Assembly (NCBI GenBank): GCA_017413305.1
Contig: JAFPUA010000316.1
Span: forward strand, 1 to 6,989
Source of the DNA: Candidatus Ruminimicrobiellum caprinum
GTDB taxonomy: Bacteria > Elusimicrobiota > Endomicrobiia > Endomicrobiales > Endomicrobiaceae
Direction: 5' to 3'
Length of the DNA: 6,989 nt
The position numbers and the translations under genes were made by a program. The notes below the pieces were generated by a model. The model was given only the letters and a program-made list of their open reading frames with translations. It did not search any database and was not told the origin of the DNA. Of this stretch, positions 1-5,648 are shown piece by piece (positions within the stretch are counted from its first letter, which is position 1; every line of letters starts with the position of its first letter).

Positions 1-69
1 AAATGGAAAATAGTAAAAATTCTAAGTACGGCAATAAATACTACAAAAATAGTAAATCTTGTTAAATAG
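1..69 (+). CDS. 3' end of an upstream gene, possibly the TIGR03546 partner protein (partial)
   Basis: Frame 1 is open from the window edge to a TAG stop and gives 22 C-terminal residues ending in TKIVNLVK. The tail is basic and hydrophobic, and its stop touches the Shine-Dalgarno of the next gene, so the two are probably co-transcribed. TIGR03545 genes usually occur as a pair with a small membrane protein of family TIGR03546, normally adjacent, so this tail may be that partner. The visible residues are too few to show this from sequence; the identity is inferred from context only. Confidence 0.5.
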   Translation, partial: KWKIVKILSTAINTTKIVNLVK

Positions 70-82
70 GCGGGTATAAAAT

Positions 83-1906
83 ATGAAAATGATAAGATGG
101 AGTTTTGTATCAATAGCAGCAATAATAGTTGCACTGATTGTAGTGTTTAATATTTTTTTCTTTGATAAAATTTTAAAAAATACAATTATATCTTCTGCAC
201 AGATGGTAACCGGAGCTAAGGTTGAAATAGATTATTTAAAGACAAGTTTTAAAAATTGTTCTATAACCATAAACGGCTTAAGATGTGCAGACAAAAATGA
301 CTATTTTAAAAATTTGGTAGATATAAAAAGAGTTGCTTTTGATGTTCGTTTTACGCCTCTTTTAAGAAAGAAAGTTGTAATAGATGAAATGAGTGTTGAG
401 GGAATAAAGCTTAATACCGATAGAAAAACATCAGGGCAGCTTCCTCCTAAACAGGAAAAGAAATATAAGAAACAAGAAAATAAAGACAGCAAATTTAAAA
501 AACTTTTCAATTTGGCAAAAGAAAAAACAATAAAAGAAGCCAATAGTCTTCCTTCTGTTGAAGCGTTTAATATTATTCAAGATCAGATTAAAAATTTTGA
601 CGCAGATAAACTTATTGAACAAACAGGGCTTACTTCCGTAAAAGAAGCGGAAGCGGCTTATGCCGATTTACAGAAAAAGTATACCGAATATCAGGAAAAA
701 ATAAAAAACAATGACTATCAAGAAAAAATAGATAAAGCCAAAAAGTTAGTTGATGATATTTCCAAAACAGATTTTAATTCTTTTAATATTTCAACTCTTA
801 CAGGAACTGCACAAAAAATTTCAGAACTAAAAACAATAAAAACAGAATTTAATAATATGTTGTCCGACTTAAATAATATAAAGAAAGATGTTGTTTCTAC
901 GGTAGATATTTCAAAACAGTTAAAAGATTCTGTTTCTAAAGACATAAATAATATAGCTCAGAAAATTTCTTTACCGAATATAAATGTAAAAAATATTTCT
1001 CAAATGCTTTTTGGCAAAAAATGGGTAGATAGAGTAGAAAAAATAATTTATTACATATCTATAGTTAAACAATATTTGCCTGAAAAGTCTGCTGATGAAA
1101 AAGAATTAAAACAGGTTAAAGAAAGAGCTTTAGGCAGAGATGTTATATTCAGACAAAAGCTGTATCCGACACTCCTTATTTATAAAATAAATGTGTCAGG
1201 TAATACATCGACAAGTAAAGAAAATGTTGGTATAGACTTTGCCGGATTTATAAAAAATATTTCATCTTCGCCAAGTATGGTTGCAGAACCTATAACCTTT
1301 GATATTAACGGCAACAACGCGATACAAACTCTTGTCGCTACCGGACTTTTTGATCACAGAAAATACAATTATGAAGATAACATAACAATATCGCTTAACG
1401 GTTTACAAGGCAGTATTTTGAATATAGAACCAAATGATTATCTGCCTTTGCTGGATACCGCTAATGTAAATTTTGCCGGTATGTTCAGCTTAAATAATAA
1501 AGGTTTTTTAAGTAAAGCCGATGTTTATTTTAATAATATAAAAGAAAAAGATTTAGCTTCTATTTCTGGCAACTTAAAATATTTGGCTGAAGTAACAAAT
1601 ACAATAAAATCTTTTAAAGTTAATTTGGAAGCCAAGACTCAAGATAGTGATAATCTTGATATGAATATCACATCCGATATCGATAAGAAACTTTCCGATG
1701 CTATATCGAAAATGTTCTCTGCTAAAGTAAACGAGGCTAAAGCTAAAATTCAAAATAAAGTTAATGAAATTACGAAGGCAAAAATAAAAGAATTTGAAAA
1801 ATCTTTGCAGTCACAGAAAGATGATTTGTTAAAGAATATCAATTTAGAAACATCTTCAATAGAAGATATTACAAAACAAATAACCAACTCGATAAAAGGT
1901 AAATAA
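83..1906 (+). CDS. TIGR03545 family membrane-anchored envelope protein, function unknown
   Basis: This 607-aa protein has one N-terminal hydrophobic segment (about residues 5-27) after the basic start MKMIRW, which looks like an uncleaved signal anchor leaving the rest in the periplasm. Residues 35-120 hold the family hallmark: a conserved stretch including TGAKVEID, an NLVDIKRV block, PLLRKKVVIDEMSVEGI and then TSGQLP. This resembles the N-terminal region of AsmA-like proteins. Residues 125-295 are highly charged, Lys/Glu-rich and largely helical, with probable coiled coil. A second conserved block, GRDVIF...YPTLLIYKINVSG (351-373), opens a beta-rich region (to about 515), and a Lys-rich helical tail follows. 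The family is known as uncharacterised, found in outer-membrane bacteria and often paired with TIGR03546. A role in envelope or lipid transport is only a guess from the AsmA-like look. The start at 83 is preferred over the ATG at 89 because AGGCGGG (68-74) lies 8 nt upstream of it. Confidence 0.85.
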   Translation: MKMIRWSFVSIAAIIVALIVVFNIFFFDKILKNTIISSAQMVTGAKVEIDYLKTSFKNCSITINGLRCADKNDYFKNLVDIKRVAFDVRFTPLLRKKVVIDEMSVEGIKLNTDRKTSGQLPPKQEKKYKKQENKDSKFKKLFNLAKEKTIKEANSLPSVEAFNIIQDQIKNFDADKLIEQTGLTSVKEAEAAYADLQKKYTEYQEKIKNNDYQEKIDKAKKLVDDISKTDFNSFNISTLTGTAQKISELKTIKTEFNNMLSDLNNIKKDVVSTVDISKQLKDSVSKDINNIAQKISLPNINVKNISQMLFGKKWVDRVEKIIYYISIVKQYLPEKSADEKELKQVKERALGRDVIFRQKLYPTLLIYKINVSGNTSTSKENVGIDFAGFIKNISSSPSMVAEPITFDINGNNAIQTLVATGLFDHRKYNYEDNITISLNGLQGSILNIEPNDYLPLLDTANVNFAGMFSLNNKGFLSKADVYFNNIKEKDLASISGNLKYLAEVTNTIKSFKVNLEAKTQDSDNLDMNITSDIDKKLSDAISKMFSAKVNEAKAKIQNKVNEITKAKIKEFEKSLQSQKDDLLKNINLETSSIEDITKQITNSIKGK

Positions 1907-1923
1907 TTAAAGGAGACCAAAAA

Positions 1924-2352
1924 ATGGGAATGATTGAAAAGCTTAAAGAAGATATGAAAGCCTATATGAAAGCTAAAGATATGGTAAGCCTCAATACCGT
2001 CAGAGGAATATTGAACGAGATTAATGTCAGAGATTTGAAAGGTATAAAAATTACCGAAGAAGAAATAATAAAAGTTTTAAGAAGCGAAGCTAAAAAGAGA
2101 AAAGAATCTATCGAAACTTTCCAAAAAGCAGGAAGAACGGATTTAACCGAAAAAGAAGAAAAAGAACTTAAAATAATTGAGGGTTACTTGCCCGCGGAAA
2201 TTTCCGATGAAGATTTGACTGCAAAATTAAAAGAAGTTGTAGCTTCTTGCGAAGACAAAAGTTTTGGATCTGTTATGAAGGCATCAATTGCCGCACTTAA
2301 AGGTGCTGCCGATGGTAAGCGAATTTCAACAATATTGAAGCAAGTGCTTTAA
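1924..2352 (+). CDS. yqeY: GatB/YqeY domain-containing protein
   Basis: The 142-aa, nearly all-helical soluble protein matches the YqeY family in length (usually about 145-150 aa) and layout. The N-terminal half has the LKEDMKAYMKAKD and LNTVRGILNEI blocks, followed by a helical region with RKESIETFQKAGRTDL and EEKELKIIEGYLP. The C-terminal half is the small helical domain shared with the tail of GatB, ending in SFGSVMKASIAALKGAADGK and a final ILKQVL. In GatB this domain contacts tRNA during transamidation. The stand-alone YqeY protein has no firmly assigned reaction, so a tRNA-related role is family-based inference. AGGAG at 1911-1915 sits 8 nt before the start and 5 nt after the preceding stop, so the gene is probably translated from the same transcript as the TIGR03545 gene. 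No hairpin terminator follows directly; transcription may run into the structured RNA downstream. Confidence 0.9.
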   Translation: MGMIEKLKEDMKAYMKAKDMVSLNTVRGILNEINVRDLKGIKITEEEIIKVLRSEAKKRKESIETFQKAGRTDLTEKEEKELKIIEGYLPAEISDEDLTAKLKEVVASCEDKSFGSVMKASIAALKGAADGKRISTILKQVL

Positions 2353-2353
2353 T
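2324..2353 (+). promoter_or_regulatory. possible sigma70-like promoter for the 6S-like RNA
   Basis: TTTCAA (2324-2329) and TTTAAT (2348-2353) are separated by 18 bp and would start transcription close to 2359-2361, almost exactly where the closing helix of the structured RNA begins. The boxes lie inside the 3' end of yqeY. Both are imperfect and such matches are common in AT-rich DNA, so the support comes mainly from position. Confidence 0.25.
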
Positions 2354-2357
2354 TTTT

Positions 2358-2562
2358 GAAGAAATTTTACTTTTTTTCGAGCTGGCACTATTCGTTTATA
2401 TTTTTCAAGCCGGGCTCCAACTGTGCTTTCCTAGAGGCAAGAGGTAGACGGAAAGCACCACGAACATGGTCGCCCTAAAATTCTCTAAGTAACTGAATTT
2501 TGCTTGAAAAACATTGCACTCATAAGCAGTGCCTGAGGCACTTCAAAAAAGAAAATTTCTTC
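2358..2562 (+). ncRNA. ssrS: structured RNA resembling 6S RNA
   Basis: The whole ~205-nt element folds on itself. Residues 2358-2368 (GAAGAAATTTT) pair perfectly with 2552-2562, and after one bulged A, 2370-2376 pair with 2545-2551, giving a closing helix of about 18 bp. After an asymmetric open region, 2401-2410 (TTTTTCAAGC) pair perfectly with 2502-2511. Inside are GGGC/GCCC (2412-2415/2472-2475), a 9-bp hairpin GTGCTTTCC/GGAAAGCAC (2423-2431/2450-2458) and a 7-bp hairpin AAAATTC/GAATTTT (2477-2483/2495-2501). The core 2403-2475 is about 55% G+C by count in a ~30% genome, typical of a stable RNA gene. A long closing stem, open central part with a small 3'-side hairpin, and terminal stem within ~200 nt is the layout of 6S RNA, which binds sigma70-RNA polymerase holoenzyme and down-regulates promoters in stationary phase. 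The strand is chosen because a terminator follows on this strand. Identity rests on architecture, not on a model match; another ncRNA is possible. Confidence 0.55.
2528..2542 (+). repeat. short perfect hairpin, AGTGCC-TGA-GGCACT
   Basis: A 6-bp perfect inverted repeat with a TGA triloop lies on the 3' side of the open region of the 6S-like RNA. Its left arm could instead pair with GGCACT at 2384-2389 on the 5' side of the same RNA, or with GCACT at 2516-2520. These pairings exclude one another, so this hairpin may exist only in one conformer. Confidence 0.6.
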
Positions 2563-2583
2563 TTAGCAATAACTAAAATATTT

Positions 2584-2604
2584 AAAAAGTGCGGAGCACT
2601 TTTT
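2584..2604 (+). terminator. triloop hairpin, probable terminator of the 6S-like RNA
   Basis: AAAAAGTGC (2584-2592) and GCACTTTTT (2596-2604) form a perfect 9-bp stem around a GGA triloop, 21 nt after the closing helix of the structured RNA. The U residues are inside the stem and are followed by ACAACTT, so the free U-tract is short and this may be a weak or partial terminator. The A-run on the left would let it act on the opposite strand too. It could also be one copy of a dispersed hairpin repeat. Confidence 0.55.
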
Positions 2605-2613
2605 ACAACTTTA

Positions 2614-2731
2614 GATTTGCAAGTTCGTCAGTGAGACGAAATATTTGGTGACTGCGGTGTGCTGAAAAAAAGCGTAAGCGGTTGGCACATAAGGAAGCCA
2701 AATATAAAGTCGTAACTAGAAATTGCAAATC
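2614..2731 (+). other. second structured element of unknown type, upstream of rlmI
   Basis: GATTTGCAA (2614-2622) and TTGCAAATC (2723-2731) are a perfect 9-bp inverted repeat enclosing 100 nt with more nested pairing: TCGTC/GACGA (2625-2629/2635-2639) with an AGTGA loop, ATATTTGG/CCAAATAT (2641-2648/2698-2705), and within that TGTGCT/GGCACA (2658-2663/2684-2689, last pair a wobble) capped by a loop that holds a GTAA tetraloop-like turn. The element ends 17 nt before the rlmI start. It could be a 5' leader with regulatory function, a separate small RNA, or a small non-autonomous mobile repeat with terminal inverted repeats. It matches no riboswitch core that I recognise. The strand is assumed from the direction of the neighbouring genes; the pairing itself does not fix it. 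Confidence 0.45.
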
Positions 2732-2748
2732 GTTATAAGAGAAACAAT

Positions 2749-3918
2749 ATGAAAAGTATAATACTAAAAAAAGGTGAAGAAAAAAGAGTAAAGTCAGGGC
2801 ATCAATGGATATTTTCTAACGAGATAAAAGATATTCTTGGCAAACCGCAGTCCGGAGAGATTGTAGAATGTTACGATTTTTCAAATAATTTGATAGGTGT
2901 CGGTTTTTATAATCCGCACTCTTTGATAGCGTTCAGGCTGATATCACAAAAGAATGAAATTGTTGATGTGAAATTTTGGCAGGACAAAATATCAAAAGCT
3001 TATGAATTGAGAAAATTTTTGTATCCTAATCAAAACTCTTTTAGAGCATTTTACGGCGAAAGCGACGGGATAAGTGGGTTCATTCTTGATAAATATGAAG
3101 ATTATTGTGTCGCTCAATTTATTTCTGCCGGTGCAGATAAAAATAAACATGATATTTTGGAAGCTGTGCAAAATGTTATTAAACCAAAAGGTATAATGCT
3201 TCGCAACGATTCTGCTTTAAGAAAGTTGGAAGAATTGCCACAAGAAAATGAAATATATTCCGGAGAAATTCCCGACGATATTGTAATAACGGAAAACGAT
3301 ATAAAATATTATGTTAATATTAAGTCGGGACAAAAGACAGGTTTTTTCTTCGATCAAAGAGATAACAGAAAATTGTTTCAAAAATATTGTAAAGATAAAA
3401 AAGTTTTAGATTGTTTTACGCATACAGGTTCATTCGGGTTAAATGCTTTAAAAGCCGGTGCAAAAGAAATAACATTTGTGGATTCGTCCAGGCCATCACT
3501 GGAGATAGCCTCAAGGAATTATGAATTAAATGGCTATAAAGATTTTAATGGTATAGTTGCTGATGCACAGGAATATATTTGTTCCAAAGAAGCTGCCGGG
3601 GAAAATTTTGAAGTAGTAAATATTGACCCGCCCGGACTTATCAAAAGTAAAAAAGATTTCTTTGTCGGATACAAACATTATGCCAAGCTTAATGAGCAGG
3701 CAATAAGATTACTAAAAAATGGCGGAATATTTGCTACCAGTTCGTGTTCGCATCATTTGTCGCCAAGCGATTTTATTAAAATGATTAGGGAAGCTTGTTC
3801 CAAAGCCGGAAAGACGGCAGTGTTTTTGGAGCTTGGTATGCAAGCAAAAGATCATCCTGTACTTGTATCAATGCCGGAGACGCAGTATTTAAAATTCGCT
3901 ATATTAAAAATATTTTAA
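2749..3918 (+). CDS. rlmI: class I SAM-dependent 23S rRNA cytosine-C5 methyltransferase, RlmI type
   Basis: The 389-aa protein (E. coli RlmI has 396) has the family layout. An N-terminal PUA RNA-binding domain (about 1-75) contains KRVKSGHQWIFSNEI. A middle domain has FYGESDGISGFILDKY (101-116). A Rossmann-fold methyltransferase domain starts near 190, with SGQKTGFFFDQRDNR before it. SAM-binding motif I is VLDCFTHTGSFG (219-230), the NIDPPG motif IV is at 291-296, and the SSCSHH motif (331-336) carries Cys333, the expected nucleophile for C5 methylation. The C-terminal HPVLVSMPETQYLK is also typical. In E. coli RlmI makes m5C1962 in 23S rRNA; the same target here is inferred. The ribosome-binding site is weak (AAGAG, 2737-2741, 7 nt before ATG), unlike the strong sites of other genes in the window, which together with the structured leader leaves room for translational control. 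A strong terminator follows, so the gene is likely transcribed alone or with the upstream RNA region. Confidence 0.92.
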   Translation: MKSIILKKGEEKRVKSGHQWIFSNEIKDILGKPQSGEIVECYDFSNNLIGVGFYNPHSLIAFRLISQKNEIVDVKFWQDKISKAYELRKFLYPNQNSFRAFYGESDGISGFILDKYEDYCVAQFISAGADKNKHDILEAVQNVIKPKGIMLRNDSALRKLEELPQENEIYSGEIPDDIVITENDIKYYVNIKSGQKTGFFFDQRDNRKLFQKYCKDKKVLDCFTHTGSFGLNALKAGAKEITFVDSSRPSLEIASRNYELNGYKDFNGIVADAQEYICSKEAAGENFEVVNIDPPGLIKSKKDFFVGYKHYAKLNEQAIRLLKNGGIFATSSCSHHLSPSDFIKMIREACSKAGKTAVFLELGMQAKDHPVLVSMPETQYLKFAILKIF

Positions 3919-3931
3919 TGTTACATTTAAT

Positions 3932-3970
3932 AAAAAACAGCAAACCGTGATTTATGATTTGCTGTTTTTT
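3932..3970 (+). terminator. rho-independent terminator after rlmI
   Basis: AAAAAACAGCAAA (3932-3944) and TTTGCTGTTTTTT (3958-3970) form a perfect 13-bp stem around a 13-nt loop, 13 nt after the rlmI stop, ending in a run of six T. It separates rlmI from the purine operon. The matching A-run on the left means it could also stop transcription from the opposite direction. Confidence 0.88.
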
Positions 3971-3988
3971 CTATTATGTATAAAATTT

Positions 3989-4017
3989 TTGCATTTTATT
4001 TAATATTATTATAAAAT
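3989..4017 (+). promoter_or_regulatory. probable sigma70-type promoter of purMNB
   Basis: TTGCAT (3989-3994) and TAAAAT (4012-4017) have the ideal 17-bp spacing, and lie just after the upstream terminator and 57 bp before the purM start. Transcription would begin near 4024, giving a leader of about 50 nt that contains the AT-rich repeats. The surrounding DNA is extremely AT-rich, so chance matches are easy; location is the main support. Confidence 0.5.
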
Positions 4018-4026
4018 ATAAAACTG

Positions 4027-4060
4027 CAATTTATAATTTACAATTTACAATTTATAATTG
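4027..4060 (+). repeat. AT-rich direct repeats in the purM leader
   Basis: The motif CAATTTA recurs at 4027, 4041 and 4048, with a longer CAATTTATAATT form at the first and last positions. The block sits between the predicted transcription start and the purM Shine-Dalgarno. The outer units are close to, but not exactly, palindromic. It may be a regulator-binding array, a slippage-prone simple repeat, or an unstructured leader; nothing seen decides between these. There is no resemblance to a CRISPR array. Confidence 0.6.
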
Positions 4061-4073
4061 TGAGGAGAAAACA

Positions 4074-5039
4074 ATGGCAATAACCTACAGAAAAGCCGGT
4101 GTCAATATAGACGCAGGAAATGATTTGGTAAAAAGACTTAAAAAGAAACTTCCTAAAGTCGGCGGGTTCGGCGGAGCATTTCCTATCGACGGAACAAAAT
4201 ATAATCTAGTCAGTTCTACCGACGGTGTAGGTACAAAATTAAAGATTGCATTTTTGGTAAACAAACATGATACGGTAGGAATAGATTTGGTTGCAATGAA
4301 TGTTAATGATATTATTTGCGTCGGTGCAAAACCTCTGTTCTTTTTAGATTATTTTGCTTGCGGTAAGTTGAATGTTGCATTGACTGAAAAAGTTATCGGT
4401 GGAATTATTGCAGGTTGTAAACAGGCAGATTCTCAGCTTATTGGTGGTGAAACTGCGGAAATGCCCAGCTTTTACAAAGGTGAAGATTACGATTTGGCAG
4501 GCTTTGCAGTTGGTATAATAGAAAAAGGCAAAGAAATTACAGGTAAAGATATTAAAGACGGTGATGTTATAATAGGTCTTCCTTCCAGTGGACCTCACTC
4601 TAATGGATATTCTTTAATAAGAAAGGTTTTCTCGGAAAAAGAATTGAAAAAATATTCAAAGCAACTCCTTGCCCCTACAAAAATTTATGTTAAAGAAGTC
4701 CTTGCTGCACTTAAGAAATTCAATAACGGTAAAAATAAAAAAATCGTCGGGATAGCACATATTACAGGTGGAAGTTTTTATGATAAAATCGGAAGAATTC
4801 TTCCCGAAAAAGCACACGTTATAATCGATAAAAAGTCCTGGAAAGTTCCCGAAATATTTAAAATAATTCAGAAAAAAGGAAATGTTCCCGAACAAGATAT
4901 CTACAGAACATTGAATATGGGTATTGGTATGGCGATATTTGTTCGTCCTCAATATGCAAAAGAAATAAATAAATTCTTTAAAGGTTCTAAGATTATAGGT
5001 TATGTAAAAAAAGGTGACAGAGGGGTTGAGTTGATATGA
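4074..5039 (+). CDS. purM: phosphoribosylformylglycinamidine cyclo-ligase (AIR synthetase)
   Basis: PurM closes formylglycinamidine ribonucleotide to aminoimidazole ribonucleotide with ATP, step 5 of de novo purine synthesis, in the cytoplasm. The 321-aa protein carries the family signatures in order: TYRKAGVNIDAGN (4-16), GGFGG (30-34), SSTDGVGTK (47-55, ATP/substrate loop), GIDLVAMNVNDIICVGAKP (69-87), GGETAEMP (124-131), SSGPHSNGYSLIRK (171-184), LAPTKIY (199-205), AHITGG (228-233) and NMGIGM (281-286). It is slightly shorter than the usual ~340 aa, mostly at the C-terminus. The third glycine of the usual HITGGG is Ser234, a conservative change. GAGGAG (4062-4067) lies 6 nt before ATG, a strong site that fixes the start. 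Its stop overlaps the purN start as ATGA, consistent with translational coupling. Confidence 0.96.
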   Translation: MAITYRKAGVNIDAGNDLVKRLKKKLPKVGGFGGAFPIDGTKYNLVSSTDGVGTKLKIAFLVNKHDTVGIDLVAMNVNDIICVGAKPLFFLDYFACGKLNVALTEKVIGGIIAGCKQADSQLIGGETAEMPSFYKGEDYDLAGFAVGIIEKGKEITGKDIKDGDVIIGLPSSGPHSNGYSLIRKVFSEKELKKYSKQLLAPTKIYVKEVLAALKKFNNGKNKKIVGIAHITGGSFYDKIGRILPEKAHVIIDKKSWKVPEIFKIIQKKGNVPEQDIYRTLNMGIGMAIFVRPQYAKEINKFFKGSKIIGYVKKGDRGVELI

Positions 5040-5638
5040 TAAAAAAACTTGCAGTTTTAATTTCCGGTAACGGTTCAAATTTGCAGGCGATTATAAATTC
5101 AACAAAGAGCGGAATTTTAAACGGCTTTGCGGAAATAGTTGTAGTTATATCTAATAATCCGCAGGCTTACGGGCTGGAAAGAGCAAAAAAAGAAAATATA
5201 AAAACGGTAGCATTGGATTCTAAAAATACAGAGACTGAAAAGTATGACCAACAGCTGTATAGAGCAATAAAAGAATCGGATGCCGATTTGATATGTCTTG
5301 CAGGATATTTAAAAAAAGTTCCTGAAAAGATAGTTAAAGAGTATAAATCCAGAATTTTAAATATTCATCCTGCTCTTTTGCCGAAATACGGCGGTAAAGG
5401 GATGTACGGGCATCATGTTCATGAAGCTGTAGTAAAAAATAAAGAAAAAAAGTCCGGTGCAACAGTACATTTTGCCGATGAGAATTATGATACAGGTAAT
5501 ATTATATTACAGCAGGAAGTTGCATTGGAAGGTGGAGAAAATCACGAAGAAGTAGCAAGAAAAGTACTTCTTATAGAACACGAAATATTCCCTAAAGCAA
5601 TAAAGAAAGTAATTGAAGATAAAGAAAAAAATAATTAA
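5036..5638 (+). CDS. purN: phosphoribosylglycinamide formyltransferase (GAR transformylase)
   Basis: PurN transfers the formyl group of 10-formyl-tetrahydrofolate to GAR, step 3 of purine synthesis. The 200-aa length is normal. The N-terminal Rossmann strand and phosphate loop are LAVLISGNGSNLQAI (5-19), CLAGYLKKVP (87-96) is the folate-side region, and ILNIHPALLPKYGGKGMYG (107-125) holds the catalytic Asn109 and His111. Asp152 in ENYDTG is the counterpart of the catalytic Asp of the E. coli enzyme. The loop after LLPKY reads GGKGMYGHHVHEAV rather than the PGLHTH form of E. coli, a variant known in other bacteria. The first codon overlaps the purM stop (ATGA). No strong Shine-Dalgarno except AGAGGGGT about 8-15 nt upstream within purM, so translation may be both coupled and independently primed. 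Confidence 0.95.
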   Translation: MIKKLAVLISGNGSNLQAIINSTKSGILNGFAEIVVVISNNPQAYGLERAKKENIKTVALDSKNTETEKYDQQLYRAIKESDADLICLAGYLKKVPEKIVKEYKSRILNIHPALLPKYGGKGMYGHHVHEAVVKNKEKKSGATVHFADENYDTGNIILQQEVALEGGENHEEVARKVLLIEHEIFPKAIKKVIEDKEKNN

Positions 5639-5648
5639 GGATACTAAA

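Noticed and set aside
2371..2377. T-run as a terminator of yqeY
   Set aside because: No hairpin precedes it, and the T-run pairs with the A-run at 2545-2550 as part of the long closing helix.
2625..2645. Hammerhead ribozyme core (CAGTGAGACGAAAT looks vaguely similar)
   Set aside because: The CUGANGA box is not present and the bases form a simple 5-bp hairpin.
2650..2705. SRP RNA domain IV, suggested by AAGGAAGCC near 2691-2699
   Set aside because: The GGAAGCAG block does not follow a GNRA loop and the symmetric loop partner is missing; the resemblance is limited to a few bases.
4027..4060. CRISPR array
   Set aside because: Units are 7-14 bp without spacers; this is a simple AT-rich repeat.
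4344..5078. Open frames on the - strand opposite purM
   Set aside because: They encode Phe/Cys/Tyr-rich sequence without any family motif, have no ribosome-binding sites and mirror a certain gene on the + strand. The same applies to the - strand frames opposite the TIGR03545 gene, purN and purB.
5613..5648. ATG at 5613 as the purB start (443-aa form)
   Set aside because: It adds 12 Lys-rich residues absent from the family, overlaps purN by 26 nt and lacks a ribosome-binding site, while MIPRY at 5649 is the usual PurB start with AAGG 8 nt upstream.
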